64,000 bases of DNA, taken from assembly GCF_964355755.1 (NCBI RefSeq), contig NC_092677.1, forward strand, positions 20,990,101 to 21,054,100, written 5' to 3'. This DNA is from Antedon mediterranea (Eukaryota; Echinodermata; Crinoidea; Comatulida; Antedonidae). A program made the translations under genes and the position numbers. Below, piece by piece: positions 50,310 to 62,900 of the stretch (position 1 is the stretch's first letter; every line of letters starts with the position of its first letter). The notes beneath the pieces were generated by a model. The model did not search any database, was not told where the DNA came from, and was given only the letters and a program-made list of their open reading frames with translations.

Positions 50310-53300
50310 TCTCACAAAACATCAAAGTGTACAGAATAGCTTCAAATCGCATTTGGAGACGTTTTAGACCATTTTGTGCATTTCGATGAAACTTGGTTAC
50401 ACAAAAACATCAAAGTGCTTAAAATCACATTTTGAGCATTTCGTTAAAACTTTTCACACAAAAACATCAAAGTCCACAAAATAGCTTAATATCGTATTTA
50501 AAAACGTTTTAGACCATTTTGAGCATTTTCGAAAAAACTTGTTAACATAAAAACACCAAAGTGCTCAGAATACCTTCAAATCGTGTTTTGAGACGTTTTA
50601 GACCGTTTTGTAATTTTCGAAAAAACTTGTTAACATAAAAACACCAAAGTGCTCAGAATACCTTCACATCGCATTTTGAGACGTTTTAGACCATTTTGTG
50701 ATTTTCGAAAAAACTTGTTAACATAAAAACACCAAAGTGCTTAGAAAAGCTTGAAATTGCATTTGGAGACGTTTTAGACCATTTTGTGCATTTCGATGAA
50801 ACTTGGTTAAAGTGCTTAAAATCACATTTTGAGCATTTCGTTAAAACTTTTCACACAAAAACATCAAAGAGTAAAAAATAGCTTAATATCGTATTTAAAA
50901 ACGTTTTAGACCATTTTGTTCATTTCGATGAAACAAAAACACAAAAACATCAAATTGCACAAAATGGCTTAATATGATATGGGAAAACGTTTTAGACCAT
51001 TTTGAACATTTCGTTAAAAGTTTTCACAAAAAAACATCAAAGTCCACAAAATAGCTTAATATCGTATTTAAAAACGTTTTAGACCATTTTGAGCATTTCG
51101 AAAAAACTTTTTCACACAAAACATCAAAGTTTACAAAATAGCTTCAAATCGCATTTGGAGACGTTTTAGACCATTTTGTGATTTTCGAAAAAACTTGTTA
51201 ACATAAAAACACCAAAGTGCTCAGAATACCTTCAAATCGCATTTTGAGACGTTTTAGACCATTTTGTGATTTTCGAAAAAACTTGTTAACATAAAAACAC
51301 CAAAGTGCTCAGAATACCTTCAAATCGTGTTTTGAGACGTTTTAGACCATTTTGTGATTTTGGAAAAACTTGTTAACATAAAAACACCAAAGTGCTCAGA
51401 ATACCTTCAAATCGCATTTGGAGACGTTTTAGACCATTTTGTGATTTTCGAAAAAAACTTGTTAACATAAAAACACCAAAGTGCTCAGAAAAGCTTCAAA
51501 TCGCAATTGGAGACGTTTTAAACCATTTTGTTCATTTCGATGAAACTTGGTTACACAAAAACATCAAATTGCACAAAATGGCTTAATATGGTATGGGAAA
51601 ACGTTTTAGACCATTTTGAACATTTCGAGAAAACTTTTTCACACAAAACTTCAAAGTGTACAGAATAGCTTCAAATCGCATTAGAAACCGTTTTAGACCA
51701 TTTTGAGCATTTCGAAAAAAACTTTTTCACACAAAACATCAAAGTTTACAAAATAGCTTCAAATCGCATTTGGAGACGTTTTAGACCATTTTGTGATTTT
51801 CGAAAAAACTTGTTAACATAAAAACACCAAAGTGCTCAGAATACCTTCAAATCGCATTTTGAGACGTTTTAGACCATTTTGTGATTTTCGAAAAAACTTG
51901 TTAACATAAAAATACCAAAGTGCTCAGAATACCTTCAAATCGTGTTTTGAGACGTTTTAGACCATTTTGTGATTTTCGAAAAAACTTGTTAACATAAAAA
52001 CACCAAAGTGCTCAGAATACCTTCAAATCGCATTTGGAGACGTTTTAGACCATTTTGTGATTTTCGAAAAAACTTGTTAACATAAAAACACCAAAGTGCT
52101 CAGAAAAGCTTCAAATCGCAATTGGAGACGTTTTAAACCATTTTGTTCATTTCGATGAAACTTGGTTACACAAAAACATCAAAGAGCACAAAAGTATTTA
52201 AAAACGTTTTAGACCATTTTGAGCATTCCGACAAAACTTTTTCACACAAAACATCAAAGTGTACAGAATAGCTTTAAATCGCATTTGGAGACGTTTTAGA
52301 CCATTTTGTAGTTTTCGAAAAAACTTGTTAACATAAAAACACAAAAGAGCTTCAAATCGCATTTGGAGACGTTTTAGACCCTTTTGTGCATTTCGATGAA
52401 ACTTGGTTACACAAAAACATCAAAGTGCTTAAAATCACATTAGAAACCGTTTTAGACCATTTTGAGCATTTCGTTAAAACTTTTCACACAAAAACATCAA
52501 AGTCCACAAAATAGCTTAATATCGTTTTCAAAAACGTTTTAGACCATTTTGAGCATTTCGAAAAAACTTTTTCACACAAAACATCAAAGTTTACAAAATA
52601 GCTTCAAATCGCATTTGGAGACGTTTTAGACCATTTTGTGATTTTCGAAAAAACTTGTTAACATAAAAACACCAAAGTGCTCAGAATACCTTCAAATCGC
52701 ATTTGGAGACGTTTTAGACCATTTTGTGATTTTCGAAAAAACTTGTTAACATAAAAACACCAAAGTGCTTAGAAAAGCTTCAAATCGCATTTGGAGACGT
52801 TTTAGACCATTTTGTGCATTTCGATGAAACTTGGTTACACAAAAACATCAAAGTGTTTAAAATCACATTTTGAGCATTTCGTTAAAACTTTTCACACAAA
52901 AACATCAAAGAGCAAAAAATAGCTTAATATCGTATTTAAAAACGTTTTAGACCATTTTGAGCATTTCGACAAAACTTTTTCACACAAAACATCAAAGTGT
53001 ACAAAATAGCTTCAAATCGCATTTGGAGACGTTTTAGACCATTTTGTGATTTTCGAAAAAACAACATAAAAACACCAAAGTGCTCAGAATACCTTCATAG
53101 ACCGCGTTTAGACCATTTTGTGATTTTCGAAAAAACAACATAAAAACACCAAAGTGCTCAGAATCTCGCATTTGGAAGACCATTTTGTGATTTTGAAAAA
53201 ACTTGTTAACATAAAAACACCAAAGTGCTCAGAACTTCAAATCGTATTTTGAGACGTTTTAGACAATTTTGTGATTTTCGAAAAAACTTGTTAACATAAA

Positions 53301-54906
53301 AACACCAAAGTGCTTAGAAAAGCTTCAAATCGCATTTGGGAGACGTTTTAGAATACCTTCAAATCGTATTTTGAGACGTTTTAGACAATTTTGTGATTTT
53401 CGAAAAAACTTGTTAACATAAAAACACCAAAGTGCTTAGAAAAGCTTCAAATCGCATTTGGAGACGTTTTAGACCATTTTGTGCATTTCGATGAAACTTG
53501 GTTACACAAAAACATCAAAGTGCTTAAAATCACATTTTGAGCATTTCGTTAAAACTTTTCACACAAAAACATCAAAGAGCAAAAAATAGCTTAATATCGT
53601 ATTTAAAAACGTTTTAGACCATTTTGAGCATTTCGACAAAACTTTTTCACACAAAACATCAAAGTGTACAAAATAGCTTCAAATCGCATTTGGAGACGTT
53701 TTAGACAATTTTGTGATTTTCGAAAAAACTTGTTTACATAAAAACACCAAAGTGCTAAGAATAGCTTCCAATCGCATTTGGAGACGTTTTAGACCCTTTT
53801 GTGCATTTCGATGAAACTTGGTTACACAAAAACATCAAAGTGCTTAAAATCACATTAGAAACCGTTTTAGAACATTTTGAGCATTTCGTTAAAATTTTTC
53901 ACAGAAAAACATCAAAGAGCAAAAAATAGCTTAATATCGTATTTAAAAACGTTTTAGACCATTTTGAGCATTTCGACAAAACTTTTTCACACAAAACAAC
54001 AAAGTGTACAGAATAGCTTCAAATCGCATTTGGAGACGTTTTAACCCATTTTGAGCATTTCGATAAAATTTTACACACAAAAACATCATAGTGCACAAAA
54101 TAGCTTAATATGGTATTTAAAAACGTTTTAGACCATTTTGAGCATTTCAACAAAACTTTTTCTCACAAAACATCAAAGTGTACAGAATAGCTTCAAATCG
54201 CATTTGGAGACGTTTTAGACCATTTTGTGCATTTCGATGAAACTTGGTTACACAAAAACATCAAAGTGCTTAAAATCACATTTTGAGCATTTCGTTAAAA
54301 CTCTTCACACAAAAACATCAAAGTCCACAAAATAGCTTAATATCGTATTTAAAAACGTTTTAGACCATTTTGAGCATTTCGAAAAAACTTTTCCACACAA
54401 AACATCAAAGTTTACAAAATAGCTTCAAATCGCATTTGGAGACGTTTTAGACCATTTTGTGATTTTCGAAAAAACTTGTTAACATAAAAACACCAAAGTG
54501 CTCAGAATACCTTCAAATCGCATTTGGAGACGTTTTAGACCCTTTTGTGCATTTCGATGAAACTTGGTTACACAAAAACATCAAAGTGCTTAAAATCACA
54601 TTAGAAACCGTTTTAGACCATTTTGAGCATTTCGTTAAAATTTTTCACAGAAAAACATCAAAGAGCAAAAAATAGCTTAATATCGTATTTAAAAACGTTT
54701 TAGACCATTTTGAGCATTTCGACAAAACTTTTTCACACAAAACATCAAAGTGTACAGAATAGCTTCAAATCGCATTTGGAGACGTTTTAACCCATTTTGA
54801 GCATTTCGATAAAATTTTACACACAAAAACATCAAAGTGCACAAAATAGCTTAATATGGTATTTAAAAACGTTTTAGACCATTTTGAGCATTTCAACAAA
54901 ACTTTT
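50310..54906. repeat. HOR unit, 4597 bp
   Basis: Begins like the 4016-bp units, with the chimeric GAGCATTTTCG monomer at 50521, then lacks one further 87-bp monomer near 50914 relative to 22454-22541. It includes the scrambled dimer region at 53.09-53.37 kb. GTTTAAAATCAC variants (GTGTTT at 52853 and 57538) tie it to the next unit. Confidence 0.75.
53088..53372. other. Scrambled dimer region with four abnormal joins
   Basis: Compared with 57.75-58.05 kb, register breaks at CTTCATAGACCGCGTTTAG (about 53088-53108), CAGAATCTCGCATTTGGAAG (about 53160-53180), GCTCAGAACTTCAAATCG (about 53227-53245) and GAGACGTTTTAGAATACC (about 53340-53357). CGTATTTTG copies are 122 bp apart instead of 176, a 54-bp loss. 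The joins share only a few bases with the sequences they replace. Confidence 0.75.
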
Positions 54907-57785
54907 TCTCGCAAAACATCAAAGTGTACAGAATAGCTTCAAATCGCATTTGGAGACGTTTTAGACCATTTTGTGCATTTCGATGAAACTTGGTTACACA
55001 AAAACATCAAAGTGCTTAAAATCACATTTTGAGCATTTCGTTAAAACTTTTCACACAAAAACATCAAAGTCCACAAAATAGCTTAATATCGCATTTAAAA
55101 ACGTTTTAGACCATTTTGAGCATTTTCGAAAAAACTTGTTAACATAAAAACACCAAAGTGCTCAGAATACCTTCAAATCGTGTTTTGAGACGTTTTAGAC
55201 CGTTTTGTAATTTTCGAAAAAACTTGTTAACATAAAAACACCAAAGTGCTCAGAATACCTTCACATCGCATTTTGAGACGTTTTAGACCATTTTGTGATT
55301 TTCGAAAAAACTTGTTAACATAAAAACACCAAAGTGCTTAGAAAAGCTTGAAATTGCATTTGGAGACGTTTTAGACCATTTTGTGCATTTCGATGAAACT
55401 TGGTTAAAGTGCTTAAAATCACATTTTGAGCATTTCGTTAAAACTTTTCACACAAAAACATCAAAGAGTAAAAAATAGCTTAATATCGTATTTAAAAACG
55501 TTTTAGACCATTTTGTTCATTTCGATGAAACAAAAACACAAAAACATCAAATTGCACAAAATGGCTTAATATGATATGGGAAAACGTTTTAGACCATTTT
55601 GAACATTTCGTTAAAAGTTTTCACAAAAAAACATCAAAGTCCACAAAATAGCTTAATATCGTATTTAAAAACGTTTTAGACCATTTTGAGCATTTCGAAA
55701 AAACTTTTTCACACAAAACATCAAAGTTTACAAAATAGCTTCAAATCGCATTTGGAGACGTTTTAGACCATTTTGTGATTTTCGAAAAAACTTGTTAACA
55801 TAAAAACACCAAAGTGCTCAGAATACCTTCAAATCGCATTTTGAGACGTTTTAGACCATTTTGTGATTTTCGAAAAAACTTGTTAACATAAAAACACCAA
55901 AGTGCTCAGAATACCTTCAAATCGTGTTTTGAGACGTTTTAGACCATTTTGTGATTTTGGAAAAACTTGTTAACATAAAAACACCAAAGTGCTCAGAATA
56001 CCTTCAAATCGCATTTGGAGACGTTTTAGACCATTTTGTGATTTTCGAAAAAAACTTGTTAACATAAAAACACCAAAGTGCTCAGAAAAGCTTCAAATCG
56101 CAATTGGAGACGTTTTAAACCATTTTGTTCATTTCGATGAAACTTGGTTACACAAAAACATCAAAGAGCACAAAATGGCTTAATATGGTATGGGAAAACG
56201 TTTTAGACCATTTTGAACATTTCGAGAAAACTTTTTCACACAAAACTTCAAAGTGTACAGAATAGCTTCAAATCGCATTAGAAACCGTTTTAGACCATTT
56301 TGAGCATTTCGAAAAAAACTTTTTCACACAAAACATCAAAGTTTACAAAATAGCTTCAAATCGCATTTGGAGACGTTTTAGACCATTTTGTGATTTTCGA
56401 AAAAACTTGTTAACATAAAAACACCAAAGTGCTCAGAATACCTTCAAATCGCATTTTGAGACGTTTTAGACCATTTTGTGATTTTCGAAAAAACTTGTTA
56501 ACATAAAAATACCAAAGTGCTCAGAATACCTTCAAATCGTGTTTTGAGACGTTTTAGACCATTTTGTGATTTTCGAAAAAACTTGTTAACATAAAAACAC
56601 CAAAGTGCTCAGAATACCTTCAAATCGCATTTGGAGACGTTTTAGACCATTTTGTGATTTTCGAAAAAACTTGTTAACATAAAAACACCAAAGTGCTCAG
56701 AATACCTTCAAATCGCATTTGGAGACGTTTTAGACCATTTTGTGATTTTCGAAAAAACTTGTTAACATAAAAACACCAAAGTGCTCAGAAAAGCTTCAAA
56801 TCGCAATTGGAGACGTTTTAAACCATTTTGTTCATTTCGATGAAACTTGGTTACACAAAAACATCAAAGAGCACAAAAGTATTTAAAAACGTTTTAGACC
56901 ATTTTGAGCATTCCGACAAAACTTTTTCACACAAAACATCAAAGTGTACAGAATAGCTTTAAATCGCATTTGGAGACGTTTTAGACCATTTTGTAGTTTT
57001 CGAAAAAACTTGTTAACATAAAAACACAAAAGAGCTTCAAATCGCATTTGGAGACGTTTTAGACCCTTTTGTGCATTTCGATGAAACTTGGTTACACAAA
57101 AACATCAAAGTGCTTAAAATCACATTAGAAACCGTTTTAGACCATTTTGAGCATTTCGTTAAAACTTTTCACACAAAAACATCAAAGTCCACAAAATAGC
57201 TTAATATCGTTTTCAAAAACGTTTTAGACCATTTTGAGCATTTCGAAAAAACTTTTTCACACAAAACATCAAAGTTTACAAAATAGCTTCAAATCGCATT
57301 TGGAGACGTTTTAGACCATTTTGTGATTTTCGAAAAAACTTGTTAACATAAAAACACCAAAGTGCTCAGAATACCTTCAAATCGCATTTGGAGACGTTTT
57401 AGACCATTTTGTGATTTTCGAAAAAACTTGTTAACATAAAAACACCAAAGTGCTTAGAAAAGCTTCAAATCGCATTTGGAGACGTTTTAGACCATTTTGT
57501 GCATTTCGATGAAACTTGGTTACACAAAAACATCAAAGTGTTTAAAATCACATTTTGAGCATTTCGTTAAAACTTTTCACACAAAAACATCAAAGAGCAA
57601 AAAATAGCTTAATATCGTATTTAAAAACGTTTTAGACCATTTTGAGCATTTCGACAAAACTTTTTCACACAAAACATCAAAGTGTACAAAATAGCTTCAA
57701 ATCGCATTTGGAGACGTTTTAGACCATTTTGTGATTTTCGAAAAAACAACATAAAAACACCAAAGTGCTCAGAATACCTTCAAAT

Positions 57786-58140
57786 CGCATTTGGAGACGT
57801 TTTAGACCATTTAGTGATTTTGGAAAAAACTTGTTAACATAAAAACACCAAAGTGCTCAGAATACCTTCAAATCGTATTTTGAGACGTTTTAGACAATTT
57901 TGTGATTTTCGAAAAAACTTGTTAACATAAAAACACCAAAGTGCTTAGAAAAGCTTCAAATCGCATTTGGAGACGTTTTAGACCATTTTGTGATTTTCGA
58001 AAAAACTTGTTAACATAAAAACACCAAAGTGCTCAGAATACCTTCAAATCGTATTTTGAGACGTTTTAGACAATTTTGTGATTTTCGAAAAAACTTGTTA
58101 ACATAAAAACACCAAAGTGCTTAGAAAAGCTTCAAATCGC
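57786..58140. repeat. 176-bp dimer array, two copies
   Basis: CGTATTTTGAG starts at 57874 and 58050, 176 bp apart. This is the two-copy counterpart of the three-copy array at 13.0-13.55 kb. Confidence 0.82.
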
Positions 58141-58586
58141 ATTTGGAGACGTTTTAGACCATTTTGTGCATTTCGATGAAACTTGGTTACACAAAAACAT
58201 CAAAGTGCTTAAAATCACATTTTGAGCATTTCGTTAAAACTTTTCACACAAAAACATCAAAGAGCAAAAAATAGCTTAATATCGTATTTAAAAACGTTTT
58301 AGACCATTTTGAGCATTTCGACAAAACTTTTTCACACAAAACATCAAAGTGTACAAAATAGCTTCAAATCGCATTTGGAGACGTTTTAGACAATTTTGTG
58401 ATTTTCGAAAAAACTTGTTTACATAAAAACACCAAAGTGCTAAGAATAGCTTCCAATCGCATTTGGAGACGTTTTAGACCCTTTTGTGCATTTCGATGAA
58501 ACTTGGTTACACAAAAACATCAAAGTGCTTAAAATCACATTAGAAACCGTTTTAGAACATTTTGAGCATTTCGTTAAAATTTTTCA

Positions 58587-59399
58587 CAGAAAAACATCAA
58601 AGAGCAAAAAATAGCTTAATATCGTATTTAAAAACGTTTTAGACCATTTTGAGCATTTCGACAAAACTTTTTCACACAAAACAACAAAGTGTACAGAATA
58701 GCTTCAAATCGCATTTGGAGACGTTTTAACCCATTTTGAGCATTTCGATAAAATTTTACACACAAAAACATCATAGTGCACAAAATAGCTTAATATGGTA
58801 TTTAAAAACGTTTTAGACCATTTTGAGCATTTCAACAAAACTTTTTCTCACAAAACATCAAAGTGTACAGAATAGCTTCAAATCGCATTTGGAGACGTTT
58901 TAGACCATTTTGTGCATTTCGATGAAACTTGGTTACACAAAAACATCAAAGTGCTTAAAATCACATTTTGAGCATTTCGTTAAAACTCTTCACACAAAAA
59001 CATCAAAGAGCAAAAAATAGCTTAATATCGTATTTAAAAACGTTTTAGACCATTTTGAGCATTTCGACAAAACTTTTTCACACAAAACAACAAAGTGTAC
59101 AGAATAGCTTCAAATCGCATTTGGAGACGTTTTAACCCATTTTGAGCATTTCGATAAAATTTTACACACAAAAACATCATAGTGCACAAAATAGCTTAAT
59201 ATGGTATTTAAAAACGTTTTAGACCATTTTGAGCATTTCAACAAAACTTTTTCTCACAAAACATCAAAGTGTACAGAATAGCTTCAAATCGCATTTGGAG
59301 ACGTTTTAGACCATTTTGTGCATTTCGATGAAACTTGGTTACACAAAAACATCAAAGTGCTTAAAATCACATTTTGAGCATTTCGTTAAAACTCTTCAC
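58587..59399. repeat. 406-bp tandem duplication, two copies
   Basis: AAACTCTTCACAC (TCTTC at 58987 and 59393) and the TTTTTCTCAC mark (58846 and 59252) recur 406 bp apart, and so does the unusual CATCATAGTGCAC variant. The copies look identical by eye over about five monomers, which fits a recent duplication. Other HOR units have this segment once. Confidence 0.85.
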
Positions 59400-59997
59400 A
59401 CAAAAACATCAAAGTCCACAAAATAGCTTAATATCGTATTTAAAAACGTTTTAGACCATTTTGAGCATTTCGAAAAAACTTTTCCACACAAAACATCAAA
59501 GTTTACAAAATAGCTTCAAATCGCATTTGGAGACGTTTTAGACCATTTTGTGATTTTCGAAAAAACTTGTTAACATAAAAACACCAAAGTGCTCAGAATA
59601 CCTTCAAATCGCATTTGGAGACGTTTTAGACCCTTTTGTGCATTTCGATGAAACTTGGTTACACAAAAACATCAAAGTGCTTAAAATCACATTAGAAACC
59701 GTTTTAGACCATTTTGAGCATTTCGTTAAAATTTTTCACAGAAAAACATCAAAGAGCAAAAAATAGCTTAATATCGTATTTAAAAACGTTTTAGACCATT
59801 TTGAGCATTTCGACAAAACTTTTTCACACAAAACATCAAAGTGTACAGAATAGCTTCAAATCGCATTTGGAGACGTTTTAACCCATTTTGAGCATTTCGA
59901 TAAAATTTTACACACAAAAACATCAAAGTGCACAAAATAGCTTAATATGGTATTTAAAAACGTTTTAGACCATTTTGAGCATTTCAACAAAACTTTT

Positions 59998-62900
59998 TCT
60001 CGCAAAACATCAAAGTGTACAGAATAGCTTCAAATCGCATTTGGAGACGTTTTAGACCATTTTGTGCATTTCGATGAAACTTGGTTACACAAAAACATCA
60101 AAGTGCTTAAAATCACATTTTGAGCATTTCGTTAAAACTTTTCACACAAAAACATCAAAGTCCACAAAATAGCTTAATATCGTATTTAAAAACGTTTTAG
60201 ACCATTTTGAGCATTTCGAAAAAACTTTTCCACACAAAACATCAAAGTTTACAAAATAGCTTCAAATCGCATTTGGAGACGTTTTAGACCATTTTGTGAT
60301 TTTCGAAAAAACTTGTTAACATAAAAACACCAAAGTGCTCAGAATACCTTCAAATCGTGTTTTGAGACGTTTTAGACCATTTTGTAATTTTCGAAAAAAC
60401 TTGTTAACATAAAAACACCAAAGTGCTCAGAATACCTTCACATCGCATTTTGAGACGTTTTAGACCATTTTGTGATTTTCGAAAAAACTTGTTAACATAA
60501 AAACACCAAAGTGCTTAGAAAAGCTTGAAATCGCATTTGGAGACGTTTTAGACCATTTTGTGCATTTCGATGAAACTTGGTTAAAGTGCTTAAAATCACA
60601 TTTTGAGCATTTCGTTAAAACTTTTCACACAAAAACATCAAAGAGTAAAAAATAGCTTAATATCGTATTTAAAAACGTTTTAGACCATTTTGAGCATTTC
60701 GACAAAATTTTTTCACACAAAACATCAAAGTGTACAGAATAGCTTTAAATCGCATTTGGAGACGTTTTAGACCATTTTGTTCATTTCGATGAAACAAAAA
60801 CACAAAAACATCAAATTGCACAAAATGGCTTAATATGATATGGGAAAACGTTTTAGACCATTTTGAACATTTCGTTAAAAGTTTTCACAAAAAAACATCA
60901 AAGTCCACAAAATAGCTTAATATCGTATTTAAAAACGTTTTAGACCATTTTGAGCATTTCGAAAAAACTTTTTCACACAAAACATCAAAGTTTACAAAAT
61001 AGCTTCAAATCGCATTTGGAGACGTTTTAGACCATTTTGTGATTTTCGAAAAAACTTGTTAACATAAAAACACCAAAGTGCTCAGAATACCTTCAAATCG
61101 CATTTTGAGACGTTTTAGACCATTTTGTGATTTTCGAAAAAACTTGTTAACATAAAAACACCAAAGTGCTCAGAATACCTTCAAATCGTGTTTTGAGACG
61201 TTTTAGACCATTTTGTGATTTTGGAAAAACTTGTTAACATAAAAACACCAAAGTGCTCAGAATACCTTCAAATCGCATTCGGAGACGTTTTAGACCATTT
61301 TGTGATTTTCGAAAAAACTTGTTAACATAAAAACACCAAAGTGCTCAGAAAAGCTTCAAATCGCAATTGGAGACGTTTTAAACCATTTTGTTCATTTCGA
61401 TGAAACTTGGTTACACAAAAACATCAAATTGCACAAAATGGCTTAATATGGTATGGGAAAACGTTTTAGACCATTTTGAACATTTCGAGAAAACTTTTTC
61501 ACACAAAACTTCAAAGTGTACAGAATAGCTTCAAATCGCATTAGAAACCGTTTTAGACCATTTTGAGCATTTCGAAAAAACTTTTTCACACAAAACATCA
61601 AAGTTTACAAAATAGCTTCAAATCGCATTTGGAGACGTTTTAGACCATTTTGTGATTTTCGAAAAAACTTGTTAACATAAAAACACCAAAGTGCTCAGAA
61701 TACCTTCAAATCGCATTTTGAGACGTTTTAGACCATTTTGTGATTTTCGAAAAAACTTGTTAACATAAAAATACCAAAGTGCTCTGAATACCTTCAAATC
61801 GTGTTTTGAGACGTTTTAGACCATTTTGTGATTTTCGAAAAAACTTGTTAACATAAAAACACCAAAGTGCTCAGAATACCTTCAAATCGCATTTGGAGAC
61901 GTTTTAGACCATTTTGTTAATTTCGATGAAACAAAAACACAAAAACATCAAATTGCACAAAATGGCTTAATATGATATGGGAAAACGTTTTAGACCATTT
62001 TGAACAATTCGTTAAAAGTTTTCACAAAAAAACATCAAAGTCCACAAAATAGCTTAATATCGTATTTAAAAACGTTTTAGACCATTTTGAGCATTTCGAA
62101 AAAACTTTTTCACACAAAACATCAAAGTTTACAAAATAGCTTCAAATCGCATTTGGAGACGTTTTAGACCATTTTGTGATTTTCGAAAAAACTTGTTAAC
62201 ATAAAAACACCAAAGTGCTCAGAATACCTTCAAATCGCATTTTGAGACGTTTTAGACCATTTTGTGATTTTCGAAAAAACTTGTTAACATAAAAACACCA
62301 AAGTGCTCAGAATACCTTCAAATCGTGTTTTGAGACGTTTTAGACCATTTTGTGATTTTGGAAAAACTTGTTAACATAAAAACACCAAAGTGCTCAGAAT
62401 ACCTTCAAATCGCATTTGGAGACGTTTTAGACCATTTTGTGATTTTCGAAAAAACTTGTTAACATAAAAACACCAAAGTGCTCAGAAAAGCTTCAAATCG
62501 CAATTGGAGACGTTGTAAACCATTTTGTTCATTTCGATGAAACTTGGTTACACAAAAACATCAAATTGCACAAAATGGCTTAATATGGTATGGGAAAACG
62601 TTTTAGACCATTTTGAACATTTCGAGAAAACTTTTTCACACAAAACTTCAAAGTGTACAGAATAGCTTCAAATCGCATTAGAAACCGTTTTAGACCATTT
62701 TGAGCATTTCGAAAAAACTTTTTCACACAAAACATCAAAGTTTACAAAATAGCTTCAAATCGCATTTGGAGACGTTTTAGACCATTTTGTGATTTTCGAA
62801 AAAACTTGTTAACATAAAAACACCAAAGTGCTCAGAATACCTTCAAATCGCATTTTGAGACGTTTTAGACCATTTTGTGATTTTCGAAAAAACTTGTTAA

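Larger units (their letters stand above)
54907..59997. repeat. HOR unit, 5091 bp
   Basis: Copy of the previous unit, with the same 86-bp chimera (55118) and the same 87-bp loss. It is longer by one extra 88-bp monomer near 56.6-56.8 kb (step changes from 4597 to 4685) and by a 406-bp tandem duplication near 59 kb. Confidence 0.75.

Noticed and set aside
51392-51586. Plus-strand open frame of 64 codons, repeated at 55989-56183
   Set aside because: Opened by one extra A in a poly-A run (GAAAAAAACTTG) that shifts frame between satellite monomers; no other support.
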